The translations under genes were made by a program, and so were the position numbers. Source: Paenibacillus puerhi (GTDB lineage Bacteria; Bacillota; Bacilli; Paenibacillales; NBRC-103111). Taken from it: 64,000 nt of DNA. The notes below the pieces were generated by a model. The model was given only the letters and a program-made list of their open reading frames with translations, did not search any database and was not told the DNA's origin. Numbering within the stretch: position 1 is the first letter of the stretch; each line of letters starts with the position of its first letter. Shown piece by piece: positions 44,767 through 53,807 of the stretch. The stretch spans positions 1-64,000 of the forward strand of contig NZ_WUWM01000033.1 of NCBI RefSeq assembly GCF_009846885.1. The letters are read 5' to 3'.

Positions 44767-46476
44767 TTGATTGCAGCAAAGATAAGAAAAACGTTAACAT
44801 CCATCAATCCGACAACTGTTATTTTTTACGGGCTGATTGCCTGGTTCGTCATAGCTTTTCTGATCTATCCGAATCTTAATATTTATTACGAAATCTTTTT
44901 TAAGGGCGGTAAATTTTCATTCGAAGCGGCTGAGAAGCTGCTGAGCTCCGAACGGGCGATGAGAAGCTTGTATAACAGCTTTATTCTGGCCGTGTCTCTG
45001 GTCATCACCGTCAATATCGTCGGCGTTACCTTGGTTTTGATCTCGGAATATTTTGATATTAAAGGCGCGAAAGTACTGAGGCTGGGTTATTTTACAACTC
45101 TTATTTATAGCGGTGTCGTCCTGGTGTCCGGATACAAATTCGTCTACGGTGAGAATGGCTTCATGACCAAGCTTCTGGCGGGTCTGTTTCCTTCCTTCGA
45201 TACGACATGGTTTCATGGATACTGGGCGGTTTTATTCGTCATGACCTTTGCCTGTACGTCCAACCACGTTCTCTTTCTAAGCAACGCCATTCGAAAGATC
45301 GATTTTCAAACGGTGGAAGCGGCGAAGAACATGGGGGCCTCGACCTTTTATATTTTGTGGAGGGTCGTACTTCCGGTCCTGAAGCCTACGATGTTTGCAC
45401 TGACGATCCTCATCTTCCTGACCGGTCTCGCTGCAACCTCTGCGCCTCTGATCCTGGGCGGGGTAGAGTTCCAAACCATCACTCCGATGATCCTGACCTT
45501 CTCGAACAGCGTGTCCTCCCGGGATTTAGCCGCTCTGCTGGCGCTTATTCTCGGTTTGGCAACTTTGGTCTTGTTATCGATTATGATCCGGTTTGAAAGA
45601 AAAGGAAATTTCATGTCCGTCTCCAAAGTAAGATCGGAGCTGATCAAGCAAAAGATTAACAACAAGCTTGCCAATATTGCCGCGCACGTTCTGGCGTATT
45701 TCTTGTTTCTGATCTATATCATTCCGGTTGTGCTTATCGTGATCTTCTCTTTCACGGATGCACACAGCATATCTACCGCAACCCTGCATATCAGCGGGTT
45801 CTCGCTTGATAATTACATTCAGGTGTTCTCCAAGATGTCGGCCTTCAAGCCTTACCTGGTGAGCATCGTATATGCCGCTGGGGCGGCGGTAGCTGTCGTA
45901 GCCCTGACCTTGATGGCGTCGCGAATTCTGCATAAGTTCCAGAATAAGTGGACGCTTGCCCTGGAGTACGCGCTGCTGATCCCCTGGATGCTTCCTTCGA
46001 CCTTAATCGCCATCGGCCTCATCGTCACATTCAACACGCCGAGATGGGTGATCGGGAACTCCATCCTGGTAGGAACCGTCTGGATGCTGTTCATTGCTTA
46101 TGTCATCGTACACATTCCCTTCACCCTGCGGATGGTGAAAGCGTCCTTCTTCAGCCTGGACAACAATCTGGAGGATGCGGCGAAAAATTTGGGGGCCAAG
46201 TCTTTCTATACGTTCAGGAAAGTATTGCTGCCCATCATCCTGCCATCGACGCTGGCCGTACTCGCTTTGAATTTCAACGGAATATTGGCCGATTACGATC
46301 TTACCGTGTTTCTGTACCATCCCCTGTACCAGCCGCTCGGTATCGTGATCAAGAACAGTACGGATGCACAGGCGCTGGCGGATACCAAGGCGCTCACGCT
46401 GGTATACTCCGTTATTTTGATGATCATGTCAGGCCTTACGTTATACTTTGTGTATGGAAGGAAAAGCAAATCATAG
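44767..46476 (+). CDS. ABC transporter permease, fused two-domain type
   Basis: This 569-residue protein joins two permease domains, with about 12 membrane segments, as in FbpB-type iron and aminoethylphosphonate importers. Each half has its EAA-like loop: 'VEAAKNMGASTFYILWRVVLP' near residue 185 and 'LEDAAKNLGAKSFYTFRKVLLP' near 470. A TTG start at 44767 is preceded by GGAGG at good spacing. It is the last gene of the operon and is followed by a terminator. Confidence 0.88.
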   Translation: MIAAKIRKTLTSINPTTVIFYGLIAWFVIAFLIYPNLNIYYEIFFKGGKFSFEAAEKLLSSERAMRSLYNSFILAVSLVITVNIVGVTLVLISEYFDIKGAKVLRLGYFTTLIYSGVVLVSGYKFVYGENGFMTKLLAGLFPSFDTTWFHGYWAVLFVMTFACTSNHVLFLSNAIRKIDFQTVEAAKNMGASTFYILWRVVLPVLKPTMFALTILIFLTGLAATSAPLILGGVEFQTITPMILTFSNSVSSRDLAALLALILGLATLVLLSIMIRFERKGNFMSVSKVRSELIKQKINNKLANIAAHVLAYFLFLIYIIPVVLIVIFSFTDAHSISTATLHISGFSLDNYIQVFSKMSAFKPYLVSIVYAAGAAVAVVALTLMASRILHKFQNKWTLALEYALLIPWMLPSTLIAIGLIVTFNTPRWVIGNSILVGTVWMLFIAYVIVHIPFTLRMVKASFFSLDNNLEDAAKNLGAKSFYTFRKVLLPIILPSTLAVLALNFNGILADYDLTVFLYHPLYQPLGIVIKNSTDAQALADTKALTLVYSVILMIMSGLTLYFVYGRKSKS

Positions 46477-46487
46477 GAAGCGGAGCG

Positions 46488-46513
46488 GGAGGGGCAATCA
46501 GCCTCTCCTTTTT
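46488..46513 (+). terminator. terminator of the ABC operon
   Basis: GGAGGGGC (46488-46495) pairs with GCCTCTCC (46501-46508) with one wobble, followed by TTTTT. Confidence 0.7.
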
Positions 46514-46520
46514 GGCATAC

Positions 46521-46544
46521 AAAAAAACGGCATCGCTGCCGTTA
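46521..46544 (-). terminator. terminator of the universal-stress-domain gene
   Basis: AACGGCA (46527-46533) and TGCCGTT (46538-46544) form a stem. On the minus strand it is followed by a T-run, the complement of the A-run at 46521-46526. Confidence 0.75.
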
Positions 46545-46586
46545 CAGATAAAGCTCTTGATCTACCCGAAGCGGACGAGCCGCGGG

Positions 46587-47240
46587 TCAGTCGATCTTTT
46601 GGTTAATATCCTCGATAAACCCGTCGTGAATCAGGACTTCCACCATTTCATTATCCTTCATAAACTTGAAGACGCCATTGTTGAAGTCCGTGCCGACTTC
46701 CTTGTAGAAGATGCCCTCGTACTTATCCAGGTGCGTATGATTGAAGCAAAGCTTGTAGCCTCCGGCTTCCTCCAGCAGGTAGGCGCGGATGCCCTTTTCA
46801 TAAAAGCCCTCTTGAACCTTTAATTCGCGCGAGAGCGATACGATGTGCAGATCGACGAAAGATAGCTCGTTCAGCAATACATTAATAATGGAGCCTTTCG
46901 TGATCTCTTCCCAGCGGCTTTGAGCGGTTTGCCCGAGCACGATTTGCGTCACATTTTTTTGCTTCGTAACCTCGCTTATGACTTTGACAACAGGGCGTTT
47001 CTCATTGTATTTGACAATGAATTCCTGGGCCCCAAGCTCTTCGGCGATTTTTTTCCATGCTGAAATATAATGATTCTTCTCGATATCCCACTCATCTTCC
47101 GGTTGCCGGTCGACGGTTAAAACATAGAGAGGACAATTAAGCATATTAGCAATTTTACCGCCTCTGCGAATGAGTCGTTCACCGTTTGGACCATAATATA
47201 CACAGACGAGTATACATTCATCCATGCTTCCTGTCTTCAT
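46587..47240 (-). CDS. universal stress (UspA-like) domain protein
   Basis: This 217-residue protein carries an N-terminal nucleotide-binding USP domain of the KdpD/UspA kind ('ILVCVYYGPNGERLIRRGGKIANMLN', 'VTQIVLGQTAQSRWEEITKGSIINVLL'), residues about 10-140. A C-terminal part of about 75 residues has no recognised motif. It is divergent to the mrp operon. In several Firmicutes stand-alone KdpD-type USP proteins bind c-di-AMP; a link to cation homeostasis is plausible here. I kept the ATG at 47240, which has AGAGGTGG upstream. Confidence 0.75.
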   Translation of the reverse strand: MKTGSMDECILVCVYYGPNGERLIRRGGKIANMLNCPLYVLTVDRQPEDEWDIEKNHYISAWKKIAEELGAQEFIVKYNEKRPVVKVISEVTKQKNVTQIVLGQTAQSRWEEITKGSIINVLLNELSFVDLHIVSLSRELKVQEGFYEKGIRAYLLEEAGGYKLCFNHTHLDKYEGIFYKEVGTDFNNGVFKFMKDNEMVEVLIHDGFIEDINQKID

Positions 47241-47289
47241 TGTTTTGTTCCACCTCTGCCCAATGATAGCTTTAGCCTACAGATAAAGT

Positions 47290-47319
47290 TTGATGTTGTC
47301 AACTTACATAGAGTATAAT
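47290..47319 (+). promoter_or_regulatory. candidate promoter of the mrp operon
   Basis: TTGATG (47290-47295) and TATAAT (47314-47319) are 18 bases apart, a good sigma-A-like match. The leader to the mrpA start would be about 130 bases. Confidence 0.55.
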
Positions 47320-47456
47320 TGTCATGGCGAACCGTTCGACTTTATACAACGAATCAATTCCTAAACGTCTGTAAGGGCTATTAATCCCTCATATTTCGTT
47401 TATGAATACCCTATATGATGTATAACTATACATACAAAAAAGGAGGAGACTCGCTG

Positions 47457-49850
47457 TTGCCATTATTACACCTTGCCATCCTGTTACCATTTTTAGCCGT
47501 CCCCTTTATTCCGCTGTTGTCTAAATATGTGCATCGGATCCATACCGGCTGGTTCGTTATGAGTATTCCTCTCCTTCTGCTGATCTTTTTTGCAGGTTAT
47601 TATCCTGTTCAGCATCCCATTGAGCCTCTTGTCCAATCCGTGCCGTGGATCCCGTTCCTGGACATCCATTTTGCGATCTATATGGACAGTCTCTCCCTGA
47701 TGTTTGTTTTGCTCATTACGGGTATAGGCGTTTTGGTCGTGTTTTACTCTATATTCTATATGTCCAAGGAAAGAGAGAAGCTGCATCTCTTCTATGCTTA
47801 TCTAATGCTCTTCATGGGTGCGATGCTCGGCTCCGTCCTGTCAGATAACCTCCTAGTGCTATATGCTTTCTGGGAGCTTACCAGCGTATCTTCTTTCTTA
47901 CTCATCGCCTTCTGGTATCATCGCAAAAAATCACGCTACGGAGCCCAGAAATCGATGTTTATTACGATGACCGGCGGATTTTCCATGCTGCTCGGCTTCA
48001 TTATCCTGTATGCGGCATCAGGGACCTTGAGCATCCGCGAGATCATCGCGGCAGGCGAACAGGTTTCGCAGCATTCGCTGTTTCTTCCGGCGATGTTCCT
48101 TATCCTTCTTGGAGCGTTTACGAAGTCTGCGCAATTCCCCTTCCACATCTGGCTGCCGGATGCGATGGAAGCCCCTACGCCTATCAGTGCCTATCTGCAC
48201 TCCGCTACGATGGTCAAGGCGGGAGTCTACCTTGTCGCCCGTCTCACTCCTATATTCGGCGGTCATCAGGAATGGTTCTGGACCATCACGATCGTCGGTC
48301 TCATCACGCTGATCAGCGGCTCCTTGCTCGCGATTCGTCAGAGTGACCTGAAAGCGCTGCTGGCCTTCTCGACGATAAGCCAGCTCGGCCTAATTATGAC
48401 GCTGCTCGGCATAGGCTCTCTGGCGTTAAATATCGAATTCCGCGACAGCTCGTTACTGTTCGCCGGTGCTGCGCTTGCCGCGATCTTTCATCTGATCAAC
48501 CACTCGATCTTCAAGGGCTGTCTCTTTATGATGATCGGTATTCTCGACCATGAGACGGGGACGCGCGATATCCGCCGGCTGGGCGGTCTGATCCATGTCA
48601 TGCCCGTTTCCTTCACCTTAACGATGATCGGCGCTTTCTCCATGGCCGGACTTCCTCCGTTTAGCGGCTTCTTGAGCAAGGAGATGTTTTTTACCGGCGT
48701 GCTGACGGCTTCGCGTACATTGGATGGCTGGTTTTTCCTTATTCCGATCATCGCCTGGGTCGCGAGCATATTTACTTTCGTTTACTGTATGATTCTTATC
48801 TTTAAGGTGTTCACGGGTCCATACCAACCGAAGCCGCAAGAGCGCGAGCTGCATGAGGCGCCGCTGGGCATGCTCATTTCGCCTATGATCCTTGCCGTTC
48901 TTGTCATCCTGTTGTTTTTCTTCCCGAATGTGATAGCGTCTTCGCTGCTGGTACCGACTGTACAAGCGATCCTGCCGCAAGCCTTCGTGAACGGGGAGGA
49001 GTGGCATGTTCATATCTCCGCGTGGCATGGCTTTAATACGGAGCTTCTGATGACCATCGGCATTGTCGTTCTGGGAACCGTGCTGTACCGGTATTTAACC
49101 CAATTTCGGAATATTTACGAAAGCGTACCGTTCCGGTTCAGCTTGAATCAGGCTTATGATCAAGGGCTTGCGGGGATGGAGAGGATAGCCGGCATCCTGA
49201 CCCGATTTTACATGACTGGCTCGACTACGCACTACTTGTCCTATCTGTTCGTCTTTCTGATTGTGATGGCCGGAGGCTCTTTGTTTCTTACGGATGGCTT
49301 CGAGCTCGATCTGTCCAACAATGCGCCTATCGAGCTATATGAATACATGCTTGGCTTCACGATGGTCGGGGCGGCTGTTTATATCCTGTTTACGAAGTCC
49401 AGACTGATCTCGATCATCGCCGTAAGCATCATCGGCTATATCGTTTCCTTGCTGTTCGTTATATTCCGCGCACCGGATTTGGCGCTGACGCAGCTTGTCG
49501 TCGAAACGATTTCAACCACACTTTTCCTGCTATGCTTCTACTTTCTCCCCAAGGTTAGCAAGCATGTGACCACGGTAAAGTTCCGGTTGACCAATGCCGT
49601 CATCGCCATCGGCGTCGGATTGGTCCTGACCTTAATCGGTCTATCGACGCAAGAGCATCATTTGTTTCCGAGAATTGCGGAATACTATAAAGATTCCTAT
49701 ACGCTGGCAGGAGCGAGGAATATGGTCAATGCCATTCTGGTCGACTTCCGGGCCTTCGATACGATGCTGGAAATTGTCGTTCTCTTCACGGCAGGGGTAG
49801 GCATTTATACGCTTATCAAGCTTCGTCATGAGGGGAGGAAGCCTCAATGA
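47457..49850 (+). CDS. mrpA: Na+/H+ antiporter subunit A
   Basis: This 797-residue subunit is the large MrpA/NuoL-like protein, with a C-terminal MrpB-like extension. It has about 20 membrane segments; the proton-channel region includes 'LHSATMVKAGVYLVAR' and 'FSTISQLGLIM'. The complex exports Na+ in exchange for protons and supports growth at alkaline pH or in salt. I prefer the TTG at 47457, because AGGAGGAG lies just upstream; the ATGs at 47415 and 47418 have no RBS. It overlaps mrpB by four bases. Confidence 0.95.
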   Translation: MPLLHLAILLPFLAVPFIPLLSKYVHRIHTGWFVMSIPLLLLIFFAGYYPVQHPIEPLVQSVPWIPFLDIHFAIYMDSLSLMFVLLITGIGVLVVFYSIFYMSKEREKLHLFYAYLMLFMGAMLGSVLSDNLLVLYAFWELTSVSSFLLIAFWYHRKKSRYGAQKSMFITMTGGFSMLLGFIILYAASGTLSIREIIAAGEQVSQHSLFLPAMFLILLGAFTKSAQFPFHIWLPDAMEAPTPISAYLHSATMVKAGVYLVARLTPIFGGHQEWFWTITIVGLITLISGSLLAIRQSDLKALLAFSTISQLGLIMTLLGIGSLALNIEFRDSSLLFAGAALAAIFHLINHSIFKGCLFMMIGILDHETGTRDIRRLGGLIHVMPVSFTLTMIGAFSMAGLPPFSGFLSKEMFFTGVLTASRTLDGWFFLIPIIAWVASIFTFVYCMILIFKVFTGPYQPKPQERELHEAPLGMLISPMILAVLVILLFFFPNVIASSLLVPTVQAILPQAFVNGEEWHVHISAWHGFNTELLMTIGIVVLGTVLYRYLTQFRNIYESVPFRFSLNQAYDQGLAGMERIAGILTRFYMTGSTTHYLSYLFVFLIVMAGGSLFLTDGFELDLSNNAPIELYEYMLGFTMVGAAVYILFTKSRLISIIAVSIIGYIVSLLFVIFRAPDLALTQLVVETISTTLFLLCFYFLPKVSKHVTTVKFRLTNAVIAIGVGLVLTLIGLSTQEHHLFPRIAEYYKDSYTLAGARNMVNAILVDFRAFDTMLEIVVLFTAGVGIYTLIKLRHEGRKPQ

Positions 49851-50272
49851 AATTTACCGACGTCTTTCTGCAAACCGCGACCAAAATACAAGTGTTCATT
49901 ATAATGACCTTCTCGATTTATATTTTGTTCGCGGGGCATCACAATCCGGGCGGCGGCTTTATCGGCGGCTTGATTACGGCCTCTGCCCTCGTCCTGCTCT
50001 ACATCGCCTTCGATCTTCAGTCGGTGCGGGACATCCTTCCCGTGAATTTTAACCAATTGGCCGCGGCCGGCGTGATCGTCGCTGTCCTTACGGGTACGGC
50101 ATCCCTATTGTTCGATGTTCACTTCCTGACGCAGACATTTACGTATGTCAATCTGCCGTTACTGGGAAAAACGGAGCTTGCTTCGGCCGTCATCTTCGAT
50201 CTGGGCGTGTATATGACCGTGGTCGGGACCACCATGACGATAATTACAAGTATAAGCGAGGATGAAAAATAA
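49847..50272 (+). CDS. mrpB: Na+/H+ antiporter subunit B
   Basis: This 141-residue membrane subunit of the Mrp complex has four hydrophobic segments and the family motif 'FAGHHNPGGGFIGGL' near residue 30. Start and stop overlap with neighbours (ATGA with mrpA, TAATG with mrpC), so the operon is tightly coupled. Confidence 0.95.
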   Translation: MKFTDVFLQTATKIQVFIIMTFSIYILFAGHHNPGGGFIGGLITASALVLLYIAFDLQSVRDILPVNFNQLAAAGVIVAVLTGTASLLFDVHFLTQTFTYVNLPLLGKTELASAVIFDLGVYMTVVGTTMTIITSISEDEK

Positions 50273-50610
50273 TGGAGACGTTCATAACAATTATCGCCGG
50301 CATCCTGTTTACAGTCGGAACGTATCTCATCCTGAACAAAAACCTGCTGCGGATTATATTAGGGATTACGATCTTCTCTCATGCCACTCATCTGATGCTG
50401 CTTGCCGTTAATGGGATCAAGAAGGGGGCGGCGCCACTTCTCGGGGAGAATGCCGCCAGCTACACAGATCCTATCCCGCAGGCCTTGATCCTTACCTCGA
50501 TAGTGATCAGCTTTGCGTTGACCGCATTCCTGCTTGTATTGGGTTATCGCACGTATGTGGAGCTGGGCACTGACAATATGAAGCAATTGAGAGGTAGCTC
50601 GCATGAGTAA
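50272..50610 (+). CDS. mrpC: Na+/H+ antiporter subunit C
   Basis: This 112-residue NuoK-like subunit has three hydrophobic segments, with 'YTDPIPQALILTSIVIS' as the family mark. Its end overlaps the mrpD start by eight bases. Confidence 0.95.
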   Translation: METFITIIAGILFTVGTYLILNKNLLRIILGITIFSHATHLMLLAVNGIKKGAAPLLGENAASYTDPIPQALILTSIVISFALTAFLLVLGYRTYVELGTDNMKQLRGSSHE

Positions 50611-52090
50611 TGTGTTGATCCTTCCGATCATCATCCCTCTTCTGGCCGGAATGGGAATGATCTTCTTTCGTCGGCAGGTCCGACTCCAGCAGTGGCTATC
50701 CGTCATCAGCATGCTGATGACGATAGGGGTCTCCGCCCTTATCATTCACCGGGTCTCGACCCAGGGCATTCTTGTTCTCGATGTAGGAGGGTGGGAGGCC
50801 CCCTACGGCATCTCGCTGGTTGGAGATATGCTGTCGGCCCTGCTGGTGCTGACTGCGAGCATCGTAGGTCTGATGTGCAACCTGTACGCATTCGGTTCCC
50901 TGAACCATGAGCATAAGGTTTACTTCGTCTATCCGTTCGTACAGCTTCTGCTTTGCGGCGTGAACGGTTCCTTCCTGACGGGCGATATATTTAACCTGTT
51001 CGTCTTTTTCGAAGTCATGCTGATCTCCTCCTATGTGCTGCTCGGTCTAGGGGGGAAGAAGCTTCAGCTCCGCGAATCGATCAAATATGTCATTATTAAC
51101 GTCGTTTCGTCGACCTTGTTTGTTATCGCGATCGCTTACCTGTATTCGATCACCGGAACACTCAATATGGCCCATCTGTCCGAGCGCATCACCGTCATCG
51201 GTCAAGATGGCCTGCTGACGACCGTAAGCCTCATATTCATGACGGTGTTCGGCCTCAAATCAGGGCTGTTCCTGTTTTTCTGGCTGCCAGGCTCCTACAG
51301 TGCGCCGCCTCCTGCTATCGCCGCGTTGTTCGCGGCCCTGCTTACCAAGGTGGGAATCTATGCGATTATTCGTACATTTACCCTGATTTTCTACCATCAG
51401 TCGGAAGTTACGCATACGATCATTCTCATTTTGGCCGCGGCCACGATGATACTTGGGGCGCTGGGGGTTATTACCCACTGGGAGATTAAAAAAATACTCG
51501 CCTACAACGTCATCGTCGCGGTCGGCTTCATCCTGTTCGGCGTAGGGCTCTCTTCCCTGGATTCCTTGACGGGCGCGCTGTTTTATTTGATTCACGACAT
51601 GCTGGCCAAGGCGCTTATCTTCATTCTGGGAGGAGCGATTATCTCCATCTTCGGCTCGGATAAGCTCAAGAACTTTAGCGGCTTGATTCTCTTCCGCCCA
51701 TCGCTAGGATGGTTGTTTCTCATAGCCGCGCTTGCGCTTGCCGGCGTCCCGCCGCTGAGCGGCTTCGTGGGCAAAGTCATTATTCTCAAGGGGGGCATAA
51801 CCGAAGGGCATTTCATCCTGTCGCTGATCGGGATTATTACGAGCCTCATGGTGCTTTACTCCGTAATCAAAATCTTTATCCACAGCTTCTGGGGGGAGAC
51901 GCTGCTTAGCGAGGGGGATCAGAAGTCGACGGGCACAAGCGCCTTATTACCGGGCTCGATTCTGGTCACCTTGCTCATCGCCATGGGGCTGGGAGCGGAG
52001 TGGGTGCTTACCTATGTAGTGCAGGCCGCTGAGGTTATGGCCAATCCATCCCTCTACATCGATGCCGTCTTTAAAAGAGTGAGTTACTGA
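50603..52090 (+). CDS. mrpD: Na+/H+ antiporter subunit D
   Basis: This 495-residue NuoM/N-like subunit has about 14 membrane segments. Family motifs 'FEVMLISSYVLL' and 'LPGSYSAPPPAIAALFAALLTKVGIYAI' are clear. It is one of the two proton-pumping subunits of the complex. Confidence 0.95.
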   Translation: MSNVLILPIIIPLLAGMGMIFFRRQVRLQQWLSVISMLMTIGVSALIIHRVSTQGILVLDVGGWEAPYGISLVGDMLSALLVLTASIVGLMCNLYAFGSLNHEHKVYFVYPFVQLLLCGVNGSFLTGDIFNLFVFFEVMLISSYVLLGLGGKKLQLRESIKYVIINVVSSTLFVIAIAYLYSITGTLNMAHLSERITVIGQDGLLTTVSLIFMTVFGLKSGLFLFFWLPGSYSAPPPAIAALFAALLTKVGIYAIIRTFTLIFYHQSEVTHTIILILAAATMILGALGVITHWEIKKILAYNVIVAVGFILFGVGLSSLDSLTGALFYLIHDMLAKALIFILGGAIISIFGSDKLKNFSGLILFRPSLGWLFLIAALALAGVPPLSGFVGKVIILKGGITEGHFILSLIGIITSLMVLYSVIKIFIHSFWGETLLSEGDQKSTGTSALLPGSILVTLLIAMGLGAEWVLTYVVQAAEVMANPSLYIDAVFKRVSY

Positions 52091-52112
52091 TTCCACCCTG
52101 GACGTAAAGGAT

Positions 52113-52598
52113 GTGACGGAAATAACAACCCAGATCTTATTAAATTTGCTGATCGCCTTCGTATGGATGCTTCTCAATGAATCGTGGAACGTCATGATCT
52201 TCAGTATAGGCTACGCCATCGGATTTTTGATCATTTTCTTAATGCGCCGGTTTTTCCCCGTACATTTCTACGGCAGAAAAATTATTTCCATTATCAAGTT
52301 ATTTTCGCTGTTTATCTTGGAGCTGCTCAAGTCGAGCGTTGTGGTTATGATCCAGGTTATGCGGCCCAAGTTAACGATACAACCGGGCATTTTTCGGTCC
52401 GATACCATCCTGAAATCCGACTGGGAAATTACGCTGCTTTCCACCTTATTAACCCTGACCCCAGGCTCTGTTGTGATGGAAATCGACCCCAAGGCGGGCG
52501 TCTTGTACATTCATGCTATGGATGTTAACGAATTCCGCACGAGTATTTCCAAAACAAAGGATAAGTTTGAGAAGGCGATTATTGAGGTGATGCGATAA
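52113..52598 (+). CDS. mrpE: Na+/H+ antiporter subunit E
   Basis: This 161-residue subunit has two or three N-terminal membrane segments and a cytoplasmic tail with 'LTPGSVVMEID', the MrpE family mark. It starts with GTG and an RBS AAAGGA. The stop overlaps the mrpF start (TAATG). Confidence 0.92.
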   Translation: MTEITTQILLNLLIAFVWMLLNESWNVMIFSIGYAIGFLIIFLMRRFFPVHFYGRKIISIIKLFSLFILELLKSSVVVMIQVMRPKLTIQPGIFRSDTILKSDWEITLLSTLLTLTPGSVVMEIDPKAGVLYIHAMDVNEFRTSISKTKDKFEKAIIEVMR

Positions 52599-52882
52599 TG
52601 TTCGATACGATTATGCTGCTGGCCATGTTTTTGCTCACGATCTCCGTGGTGATCGCTCTGTACCGTGTGATCAAGGGACCTTCCATGCATGACCGGATCC
52701 TCGCGCTCGACTCCATCGGCTACAACATTATCGGAGTCGTGGCGCTGCTCTCGGTTATGCTGGATTCCCACGCCTATCTGGAAACGATTCTGCTCATAGG
52801 GATATTGGCCTTTCTAAGCACGATAGCTTTAAGCAAGTATATGGAAGGAGGAGTTGTGATTGGACGGAAAAGGGATGATTGA
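52598..52882 (+). CDS. mrpF: Na+/H+ antiporter subunit F
   Basis: This 94-residue subunit has three membrane segments and the family motif 'GPSMHDRILALDSIG'. It overlaps mrpG by 23 bases. Confidence 0.94.
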   Translation: MFDTIMLLAMFLLTISVVIALYRVIKGPSMHDRILALDSIGYNIIGVVALLSVMLDSHAYLETILLIGILAFLSTIALSKYMEGGVVIGRKRDD

Positions 52883-53231
52883 AATTGTCGTCGGAATTCT
52901 AGTGATTAGCGGCACCGTCATGAGTCTGGTTAGCTCGCTGGGCATTATCCGTCTTCCCGATGTATATAATCGCGCGCACGCTTCCACGAAGAGCGCTACG
53001 CTTGGAATCCTCTGTATTTTGCTGGGCGCATTCCTCTACTTTCTCTTTACGCATGGAGTGTCCAGTATCCGCTTATTGCTCGGTATCGTATTCGTCTTCC
53101 TGACTGCTCCGGTAGCGGGGCATATCATTATTCGTTCGGCCCACCGGTCGAAGGTCGCTCTTGCCGAGATCAGCGTTCAGGACGATCTCCAGGAGTACTT
53201 GGACAGCGAGAAGAAAGTCGAATCCAAATAG
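52860..53231 (+). CDS. mrpG: Na+/H+ antiporter subunit G
   Basis: This 123-residue subunit has three membrane segments and 'IIRLPDVYNRAHASTKSATLG', typical of MrpG. The TTG start at 52860 has GGAGGAG upstream at good spacing; an ATG at 52875 would give a protein five residues shorter and closer to the family's usual N-terminus, but has a poor RBS. Confidence 0.94.
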   Translation: MDGKGMIEIVVGILVISGTVMSLVSSLGIIRLPDVYNRAHASTKSATLGILCILLGAFLYFLFTHGVSSIRLLLGIVFVFLTAPVAGHIIIRSAHRSKVALAEISVQDDLQEYLDSEKKVESK

Positions 53232-53250
53232 CGCGAACGTGAAAAAAGGT

Positions 53251-53293
53251 AAGACGACTCGGTTAGGAAGTTAAACGAGTCGTCTTTTTTTGT
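53251..53293 (+). terminator. terminator of the mrp operon
   Basis: AAGACGACTCG (53251-53261) pairs perfectly with CGAGTCGTCTT (53276-53286), followed by a T-run. Confidence 0.9.
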
Positions 53294-53327
53294 GTATAAG
53301 ACCTGTTAATGAAAGATAATTTCTCTA

Positions 53328-53356
53328 TTGCATATAAATAATATACAATATATAAT
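53328..53356 (+). promoter_or_regulatory. promoter of the SR1-like RNA
   Basis: TTGCAT (53328-53333) and TATAAT (53351-53356) are 17 bases apart, a well-spaced sigma-A promoter. The predicted start is near 53363. Confidence 0.7.
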
Positions 53357-53480
53357 AATTAGTGTGTCGCAATAAGCGCCAACTAGTTCATTTACATAAG
53401 CTTCTTCCCAACAACGGTCGGCGATGGCCCTTCCTTATTGGGCAGGGCTGCAAATCTGATGATAGAAAGGATGAATCGTT

Positions 53481-53654
53481 ATGTCCAACTTCTCAGCCAG
53501 CTTAGATTTGGGCAGCATTGTTTGCAAACATTGCCATGAAATGATCGGTACTTTCGACGCGGAGAAAGTCATCATCTATTATTCGGATTGTCAGGAGCAT
53601 ACATGCTTGAAGGAACGTCAAGTCGGGCAAGGCGAGCAGATGTTGGAGGAGTAA
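53481..53654 (+). CDS. sr1P: GapA-binding peptide SR1P
   Basis: This 57-residue peptide matches the SR1P family: 'GSIVCKHCHEMIGTFDAEKVI' with cysteines 15, 18, 37 and 42 placed like the paired cysteines of the known peptide. In B. subtilis SR1P binds the glycolytic enzyme GapA and, through it, affects RNase J1 activity. The N-terminal ten residues are an extension over the short Bacillus form. AAAGG precedes the ATG by ten bases. A strong terminator follows at 53715. Confidence 0.82.
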   Translation: MSNFSASLDLGSIVCKHCHEMIGTFDAEKVIIYYSDCQEHTCLKERQVGQGEQMLEE

Positions 53655-53714
53655 GCGGCAGCGGCCGGTACATCGGCCCCTGTGACGAATGAGTAGCTTG
53701 GCTTTGCACAACCT

Positions 53715-53773
53715 AAAAACCGTTCGTTCATTAAGGGAAGAATCATCATCCATTAATGAAGAGAACGGTTTTT
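53715..53773 (+). terminator. terminator of the SR1-like RNA
   Basis: The left arm, AAAAACCGTTC then TTCATTAA, pairs with TTAATGAA then GAACGGTTTTT, giving about 19 base pairs with a small internal bulge. It can act in both directions and also lies beyond the stop of the minus-strand diguanylate cyclase. Confidence 0.85.
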
Positions 53774-53807
53774 GTATATTCCGCCTAAGCTGACCAAGCT
53801 TGCTTAC

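Larger units (their letters stand above)
53363..53776 (+). ncRNA. SR1-like dual-function RNA
   Basis: A transcript of about 410 bases can be drawn from the promoter at 53328 to the terminator at 53715. It contains the SR1P peptide gene in its middle. In Bacillus subtilis the roughly 205-base SR1 RNA both base-pairs with ahrC mRNA and encodes SR1P. The length here is twice that, and base-pairing activity is not shown, so the RNA function is inference. Confidence 0.5.
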
